Shown: in pieces, positions 1 through 8,009 of the stretch
How positions within the stretch are numbered: the stretch's first letter is position 1
How the letters are laid out: each line of letters begins with the position of its first letter
Assembly: GCA_022843805.1 (NCBI GenBank)
Contig: JALHMY010000065.1
Location: forward strand, 1 to 54,192
Direction: 5' to 3'
DNA: 54,192 bases
Origin: Fuerstiella sp.
GTDB lineage: Bacteria > Planctomycetota > Planctomycetia > Planctomycetales > Planctomycetaceae
Notes under the pieces: model-generated
Told to the model about the DNA's origin: nothing
What the model saw: the letters and a program-made list of their open reading frames with translations, nothing else
Databases searched by the model: none
Program-made: the position numbers and the translations under genes

Positions 1-79
1 CACGCCAGATACGCTCCCGCTCGTCCATACCACACCTCACCAGGAAAAGACTCGGAATTCGAAAACGCCGAGCCTCAGA

Positions 80-990
80 CTACAAACCCTGGCAAGAATG
101 GGTTCCCCGGACGCTTACGGCCGTGCTGCCCGTCGAGCTGGTCAGTTTGCCCCAGCCGTCGAAGCTGTACTCATCCGTCACGACCTGTGCGTCATCCGTG
201 AGCTGCCTGACGTTGTGAATCCCGTCGCACACGTAGAAGCTGGATTCCAGATCTCGATGCTGACTCAGCACCTGAGCGTACTTGGCCGGCAGGTACGTGA
301 CGTCCGCTTTGATCACGCCGACATCATCCAGTTCCAGCACGAGGTTGTTGCCGTCGTAGACAAAGCGAGTCTCCGCGACACCGTCATCCTGCAGGACTCG
401 CAGACCATCGCCGTTGTAGGCATACGTCGTCACGTCGCCCGAAGGATGCTCCAACTGCGCAAGCCGGTTTTCTCCGTCCCACGTATTCGTCGTGATGTCG
501 CCCGACGGTTCTTCGATCGTGAGCTGATTGCCGTTCGCGTCGTACGTGTACGTTGTAATCCCCGACACGTCCACAGCGGTCAGCAGCCGGTTGCCGTTGT
601 CATAGGTAAAGGTGGTGGCATCGCCGTTGACGGGATCCGTCTGAGTCAGCCGGTTCCCCGTCGGCGAATACCCCAGCAGTCCCGCTCCGCCTGTCGGCAC
701 ATGATCGGCCAGTAAAGTGTCCCAGCCGCTGACACTCAGCAAAAACCACTGATCGACGGATAAGCCGTTCCAGTTGAGAGCCGTGGTGGCGGGACGATAT
801 ACGTCGTTGGTGAGCTGTCCGGTGAAGTCATAGTTCCAGTTGGAGACATCGACGCCGTTGTCCCAGAGACTCGTGCGATCACCAGCACCGTCGAATTGAT
901 AGTTGGTAGTACGAAAGCGTGGTGTTTGTGCTGTTGACAGTGGTGTTCACATGCAGCAGCGGATCAACGAAGTACTGCGGCAAGGTGTCT
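80..990 (-). pseudogene. RHS/YD-repeat protein remnant
   Basis: The minus strand encodes YD repeats typical of RHS proteins (TYDANGNQLT, FTYDNGNRLLTAV, TTNTWDGENRLAQLEHPSGD, YNGDGLRV). From about 904 down to 80 the frame stays open. Codons upstream of about 905 continue the same kind of protein (PQYFVDPLLHVNTTV) but in a different frame, so there is a frameshift near 900-905. At the other end the frame runs to DGWGKLTSSTGSTA and then stops shortly after, without the core-domain sequence (NPYRYVG-like) expected next. RHS proteins are normally well over 1000 residues, so this is a central fragment with both ends lost. Two possible toxin-like genes lie next to it on the other strand, which suggests an old polymorphic-toxin locus; that link is inference. 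Confidence 0.8.
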
Positions 991-998
991 GGCACCTT
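982..998. repeat. short REP-like hairpin
   Basis: AAGGTG-TCTGG-CACCTT forms a perfect 6-bp stem with a 5-nt loop, followed by four more T. It sits exactly where similarity to the RHS protein ends. Variants (GGCACCTTG, GGCACTTTGC) follow over the next 50 bases. Motifs of the GGTGTCTGGCACC kind are common dispersed REP-type sequences in bacteria; its role here is unknown. Confidence 0.45.
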
Positions 999-1301
999 TT
1001 TATTCCGGCACCTTGTTGTTCCATTCCAGGCACTTTGCTGTTGGACACTTTGCTGGGCACGAGGTGACGGGAGTTGCGAGTCTCGGAGAGACTCGCCTAC
1101 GTGGGGGCCAGGTCAGGCAGTGGGGTGCCGGACAACAGCAATATTGTCTGCGCAGAACCGGAAAAAAAGGGAGTCCGATTTCGGACTGCCGTGCATCCGG
1201 TGGATTGTTCAGTGCATAACAGTGCCGGCACGGGTGAAAAAATGAGGTGACGGCCGAATTCATGGGTGCTGGACACGTATCCGACAACTAAGGAACCAAA
1301 A
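999..1301. other. intergenic, no gene seen
   Basis: This stretch lies between the RHS remnant and the metallopeptidase gene, which diverge. It contains degenerate repeats of a GGCACYTTG motif at its left end. The open frames in it lack recognisable protein features. It presumably holds the promoter for the downstream gene, but no convincing -35/-10 pair was identified. Confidence 0.4.
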
Positions 1302-2204
1302 ATGTCGCGCTGGTGGGGTCCGAATATCGAAATCGACGGGTCATGGTTGCTGCTGAAGGATGGAAATTACCTGCGGCGCGGGGTCACTCGGTCGATGTGG
1401 GGTACCACACAGAGCTGGGAGCTGGCGGCCGCTGAGACGTGGGAATCTGATGTGCAGCAGGTATTGAAATCGATCGATAAGAATCGTGTCGGTCAGCTCC
1501 TGCTGCAGGAAATCAATGCGCCCGGTCGGAAAAAGTGCAAAATCATTCCCATACAGGCGGCAAACATTGAGGAGACACGTGCACGCCCCGCAGACTGGTC
1601 GAAGGCCATGAAGGCAACTGAAAGATTCGCAAAGTGTCCGAATGACGACTTCTGTTCAGCAACCGCCTCACAGCCAGGGGCTACGCCTCATTCAAGCCTT
1701 CTGCGTGGCACGGGAGAAGGAAGCTCCGTGCGCGTTCATTATCACCCTGGAGCATGGATGGCGTCGCATCAGATGATGGGGGTCGATGGACTTGGACTTC
1801 CTAAACTTGGGCAGGAGGATGTTCTGTTCCATGAACTGATCCATGTTTACCGTGCCCAGCTGGGAGCCTTTGAATTTCAGGTCATCGGCGGCGCCTTCGG
1901 TTTCCTTGAAGAATTCTATGCAGTGGTTCTCACCAATATCTTCCTTTCCGAGGGTCGGCCAGATGCGGTCTTGCGAGGAGACCATGCTCTGGAGTTTCAT
2001 TCTCTGCAGGATGCAGGTCAGCCGGAAGACGCATCCGAATTCTTTCAGAGAAACCGGACGATGATCGAAAGACTTTTGAATGATCCTTCCATGTCCGTGC
2101 TGATGCACGGGCTGACGCGAAGCGGCGGAACAGCTCAGATCGCCAACTGGAACCCTCTGCGCGTGGCCCGCCTCGCCCGCGACATGTACTCGAGCCTGCC
2201 GTGA
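1302..2204 (+). CDS. HExxH metallopeptidase, M91/NleD-like
   Basis: This 300-residue protein has no signal peptide. It carries a zinc-protease motif HELIH at residues 177-181, with Glu178 as the expected catalytic base, and an EEFYAVVLTN segment starting at residue 203 that could supply the third zinc ligand. That spacing and the E..AV..TN pattern resemble the peptidase M91 family, which includes the type III effector NleD and protease domains attached to RHS-type toxins. The start at 1302 is chosen because AAGGA at 1290-1294 is correctly spaced; an upstream in-frame GTG/CTG-type start lacks this. The next gene begins 57 bases downstream on the same strand, so the two are probably cotranscribed. 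A secreted or injected effector is plausible from the neighbouring RHS remnant but unproven. The N-terminal 150 residues are not recognised. Confidence 0.65.
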   Translation: MSRWWGPNIEIDGSWLLLKDGNYLRRGVTRSMWGTTQSWELAAAETWESDVQQVLKSIDKNRVGQLLLQEINAPGRKKCKIIPIQAANIEETRARPADWSKAMKATERFAKCPNDDFCSATASQPGATPHSSLLRGTGEGSSVRVHYHPGAWMASHQMMGVDGLGLPKLGQEDVLFHELIHVYRAQLGAFEFQVIGGAFGFLEEFYAVVLTNIFLSEGRPDAVLRGDHALEFHSLQDAGQPEDASEFFQRNRTMIERLLNDPSMSVLMHGLTRSGGTAQIANWNPLRVARLARDMYSSLP

Positions 2205-2261
2205 AACTGCTCACGCAGATTATCCCTTTTGTTCTGTGCCCTTTTTCACCAGGAAGTATCA

Positions 2262-3383
2262 ATGCTCGTTCGAATCAAAATCAGGCATGCCACAGGCAAA
2301 ATGCTGGGCGAAGTCGTATTGCGACTATTAATCTCCAGCCATCGATGGCTTGTACATCAGGACAAAGATCATCTGTGGCATCGAATCGCTTCTAACCGCG
2401 ACGGATTGCTGGAATCCAAATCCTGGGGCGTCGCATGGCTTTGGGACCGGAACAATAAGGATAAAAAACGGAATCCCATCATCCTTCACAAGCCCCCTCT
2501 GGGCGAGGTGGATACTCGGAATACATCGGGTACCGGGTTTCTGTTTGATCCAATCGACACCGAGCTGAAGGATAGTCGCCTTCTCTGGGCTGTTCAGGCG
2601 GAGGCACGAGAACGAATCCTGACTCCCGTTCGAAAGTTCATCCTTGAACTGTGCAACTCCCATGTAGAGTGTTCTTATGGGGATGACAACTACAAGCTGA
2701 TCACCGCCAATCTGAAGAAGGATGATCAGTCAGTAAGGAGTGCTGAAGAATGGCAGACAGATGGCAGCGGACCGATTCCCATGCAGCCGGGATTAACCGG
2801 TGACGCACTGGCAAACGCCATCAAAAACGGGCAGGTAAAAAAGAAGAGAAAGTACACTACATGTGGATCGCTGACCGGCTTTCTGGGGGCAAGACTGGGA
2901 GCTCCGGATAAATTTGGTGGCACCAACGGGCTTCGTGAACATCCTATGGGAATCGGCGGTTACGATCTGGGCGGCTGGATTGAACCCAACGGCACGAATC
3001 GTCCATTGCCGGGTGACATGTACGCGATTGGAAAAAACACTTCCAGCGGAATTGTTCATGTCGGGGTCATTATTGATGCCTCAACCGACATGTGGGTTAC
3101 GGCCGATATGGGGCAGAACGGAGGCTGGGGCGGCAGGCGACGAGTAAAACGGCCGTTTCGTCAGGAAGGCTATCTTCTGGAAGGCGAACAGGAGACGGGA
3201 GGTGGTCTGCGTCAACTGGCAGGATGGCTGGATGTCGATATCTACCCGGCCTTCTCAAAGTTTCCTCCGACGAAAATTCTGAGTCAGGCACAGATGAACA
3301 ATGATTTCTGGGATGCCGTCGAATGGCGAGAACGACAAAAGAAAACGGAACCCGTAAGAAGCACGGGAGCGTACTCCTATTGA
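2262..3383 (+). CDS. putative NlpC/CHAP-like Cys-His hydrolase
   Basis: The protein has 373 residues and no signal peptide. The C-terminal half has the order expected of papain-like NlpC/P60 or CHAP amidases: a Cys in KYTTCGSLTGFLG (Cys201), then RPLPGDMYAIG, then a His in GIVHVGVII (His266) followed by WVTADMGQNGG. The 'GD-x-hydrophobic ... HVGVI' pattern is characteristic of that fold. The N-terminal 180 residues are not recognised. ATG 2262 is preferred because AGGAAG at 2251-2256 precedes it. It follows the M91-like gene closely. If the assignment holds, the substrate could be peptidoglycan or a host or competitor protein; no immunity-like gene is evident beside it. Confidence 0.5.
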   Translation: MLVRIKIRHATGKMLGEVVLRLLISSHRWLVHQDKDHLWHRIASNRDGLLESKSWGVAWLWDRNNKDKKRNPIILHKPPLGEVDTRNTSGTGFLFDPIDTELKDSRLLWAVQAEARERILTPVRKFILELCNSHVECSYGDDNYKLITANLKKDDQSVRSAEEWQTDGSGPIPMQPGLTGDALANAIKNGQVKKKRKYTTCGSLTGFLGARLGAPDKFGGTNGLREHPMGIGGYDLGGWIEPNGTNRPLPGDMYAIGKNTSSGIVHVGVIIDASTDMWVTADMGQNGGWGGRRRVKRPFRQEGYLLEGEQETGGGLRQLAGWLDVDIYPAFSKFPPTKILSQAQMNNDFWDAVEWRERQKKTEPVRSTGAYSY

Positions 3384-3406
3384 CCTGAATGGTGGAAATG
3401 ATCTCG

Positions 3407-3859
3407 CTAAACGGTGACCAGTAAGCCGACTGCTTCAGCAAGTTGTCGCTGTCGGGCGTCGAACGTCAGAAATTCTGTCTTACCCAGATGGAGCGCCGTG
3501 GCGACGTGCAGCAAGTTGGCCAGTCGGTGACCTCCGGTTGCCGTGTAGCGCCCGCTCAAATCCTCAGCCAATTGATGCACAACAGCCCAGTCGACCGGCA
3601 CCGTTTTCAGAACATCGTGCCTTAAATCGGAATCCAAATCGCGAAGCATTCGTGCCGCTTCATGCGGTTCAAAGCCCTTCGACTTGTCAGCCGCGCGCAG
3701 TTTGACCTGCAAGCGGGCCGATTGACGGAACTCCAAAAGCAAGAAAGAAGAGACGGCGAGGGGCTCGGTTCGCTTTTTCATCCAGGCGATGGCAAGAGCG
3801 GAATGTACTTGTTGTCGATAGAGAGAACACAGGAACGAAGTATCCGGAAAACAATTCAT
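3407..3859 (-). CDS. PIN-domain toxin, VapC-like
   Basis: This is a 150-residue PIN-domain protein, the ribonuclease toxin of type II toxin-antitoxin systems. The fold is clear: PDTSFL at the N-terminus (Asp6), FLLLEFRQ (Glu43), ANLLHVATALHLG, and FLTFDARQRQLA (Asp134) near the C-terminus. In related VapC proteins the third segment usually reads LDxLHVA, with an Asp that helps bind the metal; here it is Asn115 (codon AAC). The toxin may therefore be weakened or inactive. Its start codon overlaps the antitoxin stop by four bases (ATGA), the usual arrangement for translational coupling. Confidence 0.85.
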   Translation of the reverse strand: MNCFPDTSFLCSLYRQQVHSALAIAWMKKRTEPLAVSSFLLLEFRQSARLQVKLRAADKSKGFEPHEAARMLRDLDSDLRHDVLKTVPVDWAVVHQLAEDLSGRYTATGGHRLANLLHVATALHLGKTEFLTFDARQRQLAEAVGLLVTV

Positions 3860-4113
3860 CCCTCCTCACCTTCGAGTTCAAACGCTCGCATCTCCAGGAC
3901 TTCCGCTTCGGAAAAGACTCGATCGCCCCAAATCGCTTTGAGTCGAGCTTCGAAATCGGGATTTTTCACTTTACCAGGCGGGTTACGTTTAACACCTGTC
4001 AGCCACGCGATTGGCTTGCCGCGTTTCTCGATGCAAACCTCTTCACCCTCATTAAGCCATGCTTCGAGCATCGCAAAGTTGTTTCGTAAATCACGTACTG
4101 TTGCTGTTTTCAT
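3856..4113 (-). CDS. Phd/YefM-family antitoxin
   Basis: This 85-residue protein begins MKTATVRDLRNNFAMLEAWL, a typical Phd/YefM N-terminus that folds as a DNA-binding dimer. EVCIEKRGKPIAWL is the second conserved strand segment. The C-terminal acidic tail (EAEVLEMRAFELEGEEG) is the usual toxin-wrapping part. It lies upstream of and overlaps the PIN toxin gene, so the two form one operon. Antitoxins of this family repress their own promoter; a good promoter with small inverted repeats lies just upstream. Confidence 0.85.
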   Translation of the reverse strand: MKTATVRDLRNNFAMLEAWLNEGEEVCIEKRGKPIAWLTGVKRNPPGKVKNPDFEARLKAIWGDRVFSEAEVLEMRAFELEGEEG

Positions 4114-4122
4114 AATGTGGAC

Positions 4123-4150
4123 ATTTTACGTCCCCATATTCGCCTGTCAA
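4123..4150 (-). promoter_or_regulatory. vapBC promoter with possible operator
   Basis: On the minus strand TTGACA (4150-4145), a 16-bp spacer and TAAAAT (4128-4123) form a strong sigma70-type promoter. The expected start site falls about 2-4 bases before the antitoxin ATG at 4113, so the mRNA may be nearly leaderless. Inverted repeats CATATT/AATATG (4135-4140, 4149-4154) and GGAC/GTCC (4119-4122, 4130-4133) overlap the promoter elements and are candidate autoregulation sites. Confidence 0.55.
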
Positions 4151-4233
4151 TATGAAGGAACTGAATCGGCCGACTCATTCGAGACCGATGCACGCGATGG
4201 GAAGTCAGAAAATCTGCTGGCGAGGTGATCATT

Positions 4234-5016
4234 TCAGTCGTATTTCACCTGGTATCCGGAAATCGTCATCCCGGCATCAACTGTGAGAGTCTGGCCGGTG
4301 ACCAGTCGGCTTCCGGTGATCAGACTGACAATTCCCTCAGCGATGTCTTCGGGCTTACAGCAGCGACCAAGCGGCAATGTCCTCTCATAAGCAAGGCGGA
4401 TGGCTTCGTATCGGTCACCCAGACCAGCCTGAGTCCATCGGCCTTCAATGAATCCCGGAGCAATACCGTTGACTCGAATCTGAGGTGCAAGCGTTCTGGC
4501 AAGTGACACCGTCAGGTTGTCCAGCGCAGCTTTGGTGCAGCAGTACGGAATAGAACTGCCCTGCGCGAGCTGAGCGGCCACACTTGACACATTGATAATC
4601 ACCCCACCTCCGGCTGCAAGCATCGGCGTTCGCACCGCCCTCGCACAATGAAATGCGCCCATGACGTTCACTCGATACAGCCGTTCCCACACGTCATCGG
4701 AAACGGATTCCAGGTCCTGAAACGGTATAAAGCTGGTCGTGCCGGCGCAGTTCACGAGGATATCCACTCGCCCGAAGGCTTCAAGCGTTCGATCCACCAG
4801 TGCCCGGCAGGCAGTGTCGTCGGCAACATCGGCCTGGACCGCAATGGCAGCTGATCCGACTGCCCTGATCTCCTGCACGGTCGTTTCCGCTTCCGATGAT
4901 GAACGCGAATAATTGACAGAGATTTTCGCTCCCAGTTTTGCCAGAGCCAGCGCCGTCGCGCGCCCAACTCCTGTCCCTCCACCGGTGATAATGGCAACCT
5001 GTTCAGACAGCGACAT
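4234..5016 (-). CDS. short-chain dehydrogenase/reductase
   Basis: This 260-residue classical SDR has the NAD(P)-binding motif TGGGTGVG near the N-terminus, NCAG after the third strand, and the catalytic Ser-Tyr-Lys triad (INVSSVAAQ, then YCCTKAALD). The C-terminal GQTLTVDAG is the usual end of FabG-like members. The ARSS-type segment after strand two (NYSRSSSEAE) suggests NADP preference. The ATG at 5016 is taken over a TTG three bases upstream, with a GAGAAAG ribosome site before it. Substrate cannot be told. It runs in the same direction as the following NTF2-like gene but is separated by 74 bases containing a CAACAG microsatellite. Confidence 0.85.
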   Translation of the reverse strand: MSLSEQVAIITGGGTGVGRATALALAKLGAKISVNYSRSSSEAETTVQEIRAVGSAAIAVQADVADDTACRALVDRTLEAFGRVDILVNCAGTTSFIPFQDLESVSDDVWERLYRVNVMGAFHCARAVRTPMLAAGGGVIINVSSVAAQLAQGSSIPYCCTKAALDNLTVSLARTLAPQIRVNGIAPGFIEGRWTQAGLGDRYEAIRLAYERTLPLGRCCKPEDIAEGIVSLITGSRLVTGQTLTVDAGMTISGYQVKYD

Positions 5017-5050
5017 CAATTCACTTTCTCTTTTCGAGCAGACTTGGGTT

Positions 5051-5075
5051 CAACAGCAACAGCAACAGCAACAAC
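5051..5075. repeat. CAACAG microsatellite
   Basis: CAACAG is repeated three times and followed by CAACAAC. It lies between the SDR start and the NTF2-like gene stop. Such a tract is prone to length change and would alter the leader of the SDR gene. Confidence 0.8.
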
Positions 5076-5090
5076 CGACAACCGACGTTC

Positions 5091-5612
5091 TCATTTTGCA
5101 GACGAGGTATGATCGTGCAGGACGAGCCATCGCTTCCCCTCTTTTTGCATCAGCAGGGTAAACAACCCTGTCGCGTCTCCGATTTCCCGGCTTCGGCTGA
5201 GATGATACTTCCCGAATACCTCGGCGTACTGATCCGACAGTGGCAGGAATTCCAGGTCCGAAAACTTCAACTGTCCCATCTGATCCCTGTTGGGGTAGGT
5301 CTTCAGGTAGCGATCCAGTGCTGCCTGCCAGCCTCGCTGAGTCGTCCCGCCACTGGAAAAGCGAAGTGTTTCATCACGCACATAACCCTGCATGAAACCG
5401 GGGATATCTCCCCGATTCCACGCCTCCACCTGAGCATCCAGTGTTTGTCGCATCAGCATGACGGCCTGTGATTCTGTCACGGAATCCTGCGCACCAGCGA
5501 CTGAACGCCCGGGCAAACCGAAACAGGAAACTGTTAAACCCAGTGACAGGCACAACACACAAACACAAACGGCCACCGTACGCCGGATTGGCGAGCAGCA
5601 ATCGATTCTCAC
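5091..5612 (-). CDS. secreted NTF2-like (SnoaL/DUF4440-type) protein
   Basis: The protein has 173 residues with an N-terminal hydrophobic segment (TVAVCVCVLCLSLGLTVSCF) that acts as a signal peptide or lipoprotein-like anchor. The mature part has the cone-shaped NTF2-like pattern: TLDAQVEAWNRGDIPGFMQGY, then SSGGTTQRGWQAALDRY, FSDLEFLPLSDQYAEVFGKYHL and a final FTLLMQKEGKRWLVLHDHTS. Such proteins bind small ligands or act as isomerases; no specific activity is indicated. The start is GTG at 5612 with GGAG about ten bases upstream. Planctomycetes have many secreted homologs of this kind. Confidence 0.75.
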   Translation of the reverse strand: MRIDCCSPIRRTVAVCVCVLCLSLGLTVSCFGLPGRSVAGAQDSVTESQAVMLMRQTLDAQVEAWNRGDIPGFMQGYVRDETLRFSSGGTTQRGWQAALDRYLKTYPNRDQMGQLKFSDLEFLPLSDQYAEVFGKYHLSRSREIGDATGLFTLLMQKEGKRWLVLHDHTSSAK

Positions 5613-5906
5613 AGTCCGTCGTCTCCAGAAAAAAAGAGATCATGAATGCCGAATTAAAGGTTAATGGCTGTCGAAGTAACCTGCAACTGGCTGCGGCATG
5701 CAAAGCCTGGTACTGATGACATGATCCCGGCGAATGTCGTCTGTGATGACGCGTTCAGGGGCGGCAGTGCTCTCGCTTCAATCAACCCCTGCCATCGCAT
5801 ATGCTGATTAAGGTTTCAGAGCACAGGCCTGCCTTCTGAAGCATTGCCATCTGAACCATTGAAAGTGTTGTATAAAGACTCAGTACACATTCGGAGAAAC
5901 GAACAG

Positions 5907-6407
5907 ATGAAATCAACGACCGGATTGTTCTGCCTCGCGGGGCTGGGAACAGTCATTATGCTGGGCATGCTGAAAGAGTCGGCCGCACAAACTGGGAAAA
6001 CGGCTATCCTGACCTCCGTCTCAGCGAGCCCAGTTGCCGAATCCGAAGCCGCTCCTGTAGAAGAAAGCATGCACGAGTTCATGGAGTACGTATTTCAGCC
6101 CACGTACCGACGCCTGAAACAAAACATGGCAGCAGCCCCGGCAGATAACAATGGCTGGAAGGCGATCAAATCAGATTCTCTGATTCTCGCAGAAAGCTGT
6201 AATCTGCTTTTCGGCCGAAAGCCGGAGGAGAATGGCGAAGACTGGGTAAAGCACACCACCGCCGCCAAAACTGAAGGTGCAAATCTTTACAAAGCTGGCA
6301 AGACAAAGGACTTTGCCGCAGCCACGACCGCATGGAAGGCAATGCTGAACAACTGCAACGCCTGCCACAGGCAGTTCGAAGAAGGCCGACATATTCTGCA
6401 GCCCTGA
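5907..6407 (+). CDS. cytochrome c'-like protein
   Basis: This 166-residue exported protein has a hydrophobic signal segment (GLFCLAGLGTVIMLGML) and a single heme-binding CNACH near the C-terminus (NNCNACHRQFEEGRH). The mature part is predicted helical, with FMEYVFQPTYRRLKQNM and WKAIKSDSLILAESCNLL. A four-helix protein with one C-terminal CxxCH is the hallmark of cytochrome c', which carries electrons or binds gases such as NO in the periplasm. The ATG at 5907 follows GGAGAAA at 5893-5899. It converges with the DUF1552 gene across a strong hairpin. Confidence 0.8.
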   Translation: MKSTTGLFCLAGLGTVIMLGMLKESAAQTGKTAILTSVSASPVAESEAAPVEESMHEFMEYVFQPTYRRLKQNMAAAPADNNGWKAIKSDSLILAESCNLLFGRKPEENGEDWVKHTTAAKTEGANLYKAGKTKDFAAATTAWKAMLNNCNACHRQFEEGRHILQP

Positions 6408-6466
6408 GCGAATCGTGATCGTATTCAGCCATCTGCGGAGCACAACGAACACAACCAGGCTATCTG

Positions 6467-6511
6467 TGGTACTCGTACTCGATCTGCATGCAGTTTCGAG
6501 TACGAGTACCA
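6467..6511. terminator. 16-bp perfect hairpin between convergent genes
   Basis: TGGTACTCGTACTCGA (6467-6482) and its exact complement (6496-6511) flank a 13-nt loop that contains the palindrome CTGCATGCAG. Just downstream GAGTAC is repeated three times in tandem (6519-6536). The position between two convergent genes fits a bidirectional terminator, though there is no long T run; it may equally be a dispersed repeat. Confidence 0.6.
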
Positions 6512-6560
6512 TTTCATTGAGTACGAGTACGAGTACGATTTCTCGTAATGGGTGATGCAA

Positions 6561-7889
6561 TCAGCCGATCTCCAGTACTCCGGTGCTGTCTCCCAGTTTC
6601 TCCAGCGGCGACCCCATCCGCTGTGCCATTGCCATAAACAGATTGTTCATGGGTGTTTCATTTGGCAGCACCAGGTAGCGGCCAGTCTCAATTGTCCCGC
6701 CGCCTTTACCGGCGATCAGCACGGGCAGGTCATCGTGGCTGTGACGATTTCCGTCTGCGATTGCACTGCCGTACAGAATCATGCTGTTATCAAGCAGTGA
6801 TCGCTCGCCATCCTGAGTGGCTTTCAGTTTCTTCAGGAAGTAACTGAACTGTTCCACAAGATAGCGGTCGATTTTTGCAATTCGCGCCATCTTGTTTTCA
6901 TCATTCTGATGGTGCGAAAGTTCATGATGCCCATCGTTAACGCCGACCTCCGGGTAGCTTCTGTTACTTCCAGCATCGGCAATCATCAGAGTGGCCACTC
7001 GCGTGCAATCCGTCTGAAATGCCAGCAGCAGGATATCGAACATCAGTCTCATGTGCTCGGCAAGTTCAGCGGGAACGCCGTCCGGAAGCTGAAGCTCCGG
7101 AATCTCTTTTGGTCCCTGAGCTGCCCGGGCCACCCGCTGTTCAATCTCCCGAACGCTTGTCAGGTACTCATCCAGTTTCTGGCGATCCGTGGCACCAAGC
7201 GATTTTTGAAGTTTCCCGGCATCATCGGCAACAAAGTCAAGAATACTTCGTCGGTTCCTGCCGCGGCGTTCGAGGTCAGCTGCCGTTTCCGGACTTCCAA
7301 ACAGACGTTCAAAGGCCGCTCGGGGATTAACTTCCTTTGCACAGGGAGTCGTGGGAGACTTCCAGGAGATATTTGAAGAATATGCACAGCTGTAGCCCGA
7401 ATCGCAGTTTCCTGCGTTTCGACCTCGGTCAATTCCGAGTTCGATCGACGGAAGGCGAGTTGCATTTCCAATGCGAGCGGCAATCGCCTGATCGATCGAA
7501 ACACCCACACTGATATCAGCACCAGATGTCTTACGAGGCTGGGCACCTGTCAGGAACGCACTGGCGTTTCGGGCATGATCACCTCCACCATCTCCATTTG
7601 CACGGGCATGATGCTGAGTCAGTCCACCAAACAGCAGCAGATCATCTCGCAGTTCGGCCAGTGGCTCAAGAGTTTTCGAGAACTGAAAATCACGTCCTTC
7701 ACCTGTCGGCTTCCATTCCGGCATGATGGCGCCATTGGCAAAAAACAAACATGCCATACGTACCGGAGGGGCGACCTGTAAAGCTGCGCCCAAAACGGGC
7801 CGACTCTGCATAATCTCAAGAAATGGCAGTGCAAGACCAGTGCCAACACCACGCAGGACGGTACGCCGACTAAAACGGTTTCGTATCAT
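6561..7889 (-). CDS. DUF1552 protein with TAT signal
   Basis: This 442-residue protein starts with a twin-arginine signal (FSRRTVLRGVGTGLALPFLE) and continues with ACLFFANGAIMPEWKPTGEG and LLLFGGLTQHHARANGDGGG, the diagnostic segments of DUF1552. This family is abundant in planctomycetes and related bacteria and is nearly always paired with a DUF1587/DUF1592 cytochrome protein, as here. Its fold belongs near the alkaline-phosphatase/DUF1501 group, but no activity has been established to my knowledge. The start has GGAG seven bases upstream. It lies 120 bases downstream of the cytochrome gene and is probably cotranscribed with it. Confidence 0.9.
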   Translation of the reverse strand: MIRNRFSRRTVLRGVGTGLALPFLEIMQSRPVLGAALQVAPPVRMACLFFANGAIMPEWKPTGEGRDFQFSKTLEPLAELRDDLLLFGGLTQHHARANGDGGGDHARNASAFLTGAQPRKTSGADISVGVSIDQAIAARIGNATRLPSIELGIDRGRNAGNCDSGYSCAYSSNISWKSPTTPCAKEVNPRAAFERLFGSPETAADLERRGRNRRSILDFVADDAGKLQKSLGATDRQKLDEYLTSVREIEQRVARAAQGPKEIPELQLPDGVPAELAEHMRLMFDILLLAFQTDCTRVATLMIADAGSNRSYPEVGVNDGHHELSHHQNDENKMARIAKIDRYLVEQFSYFLKKLKATQDGERSLLDNSMILYGSAIADGNRHSHDDLPVLIAGKGGGTIETGRYLVLPNETPMNNLFMAMAQRMGSPLEKLGDSTGVLEIG

Positions 7890-8009
7890 GACTGGACTCC
7901 TCGATGGCTGCCGACGGCAGTCAGACGATGGGAATTATTTAGTACAACAGGGCAGGAGTAAACGCTGGAACAGGAAATCAGGCGAGATACATGCAGGTTA
8001 GCGGCGGGA

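Noticed and set aside
98..715. Plus-strand open frame of 205 codons
   Set aside because: It is the antisense shadow of the YD-repeat sequence, which is clearly coding on the minus strand.
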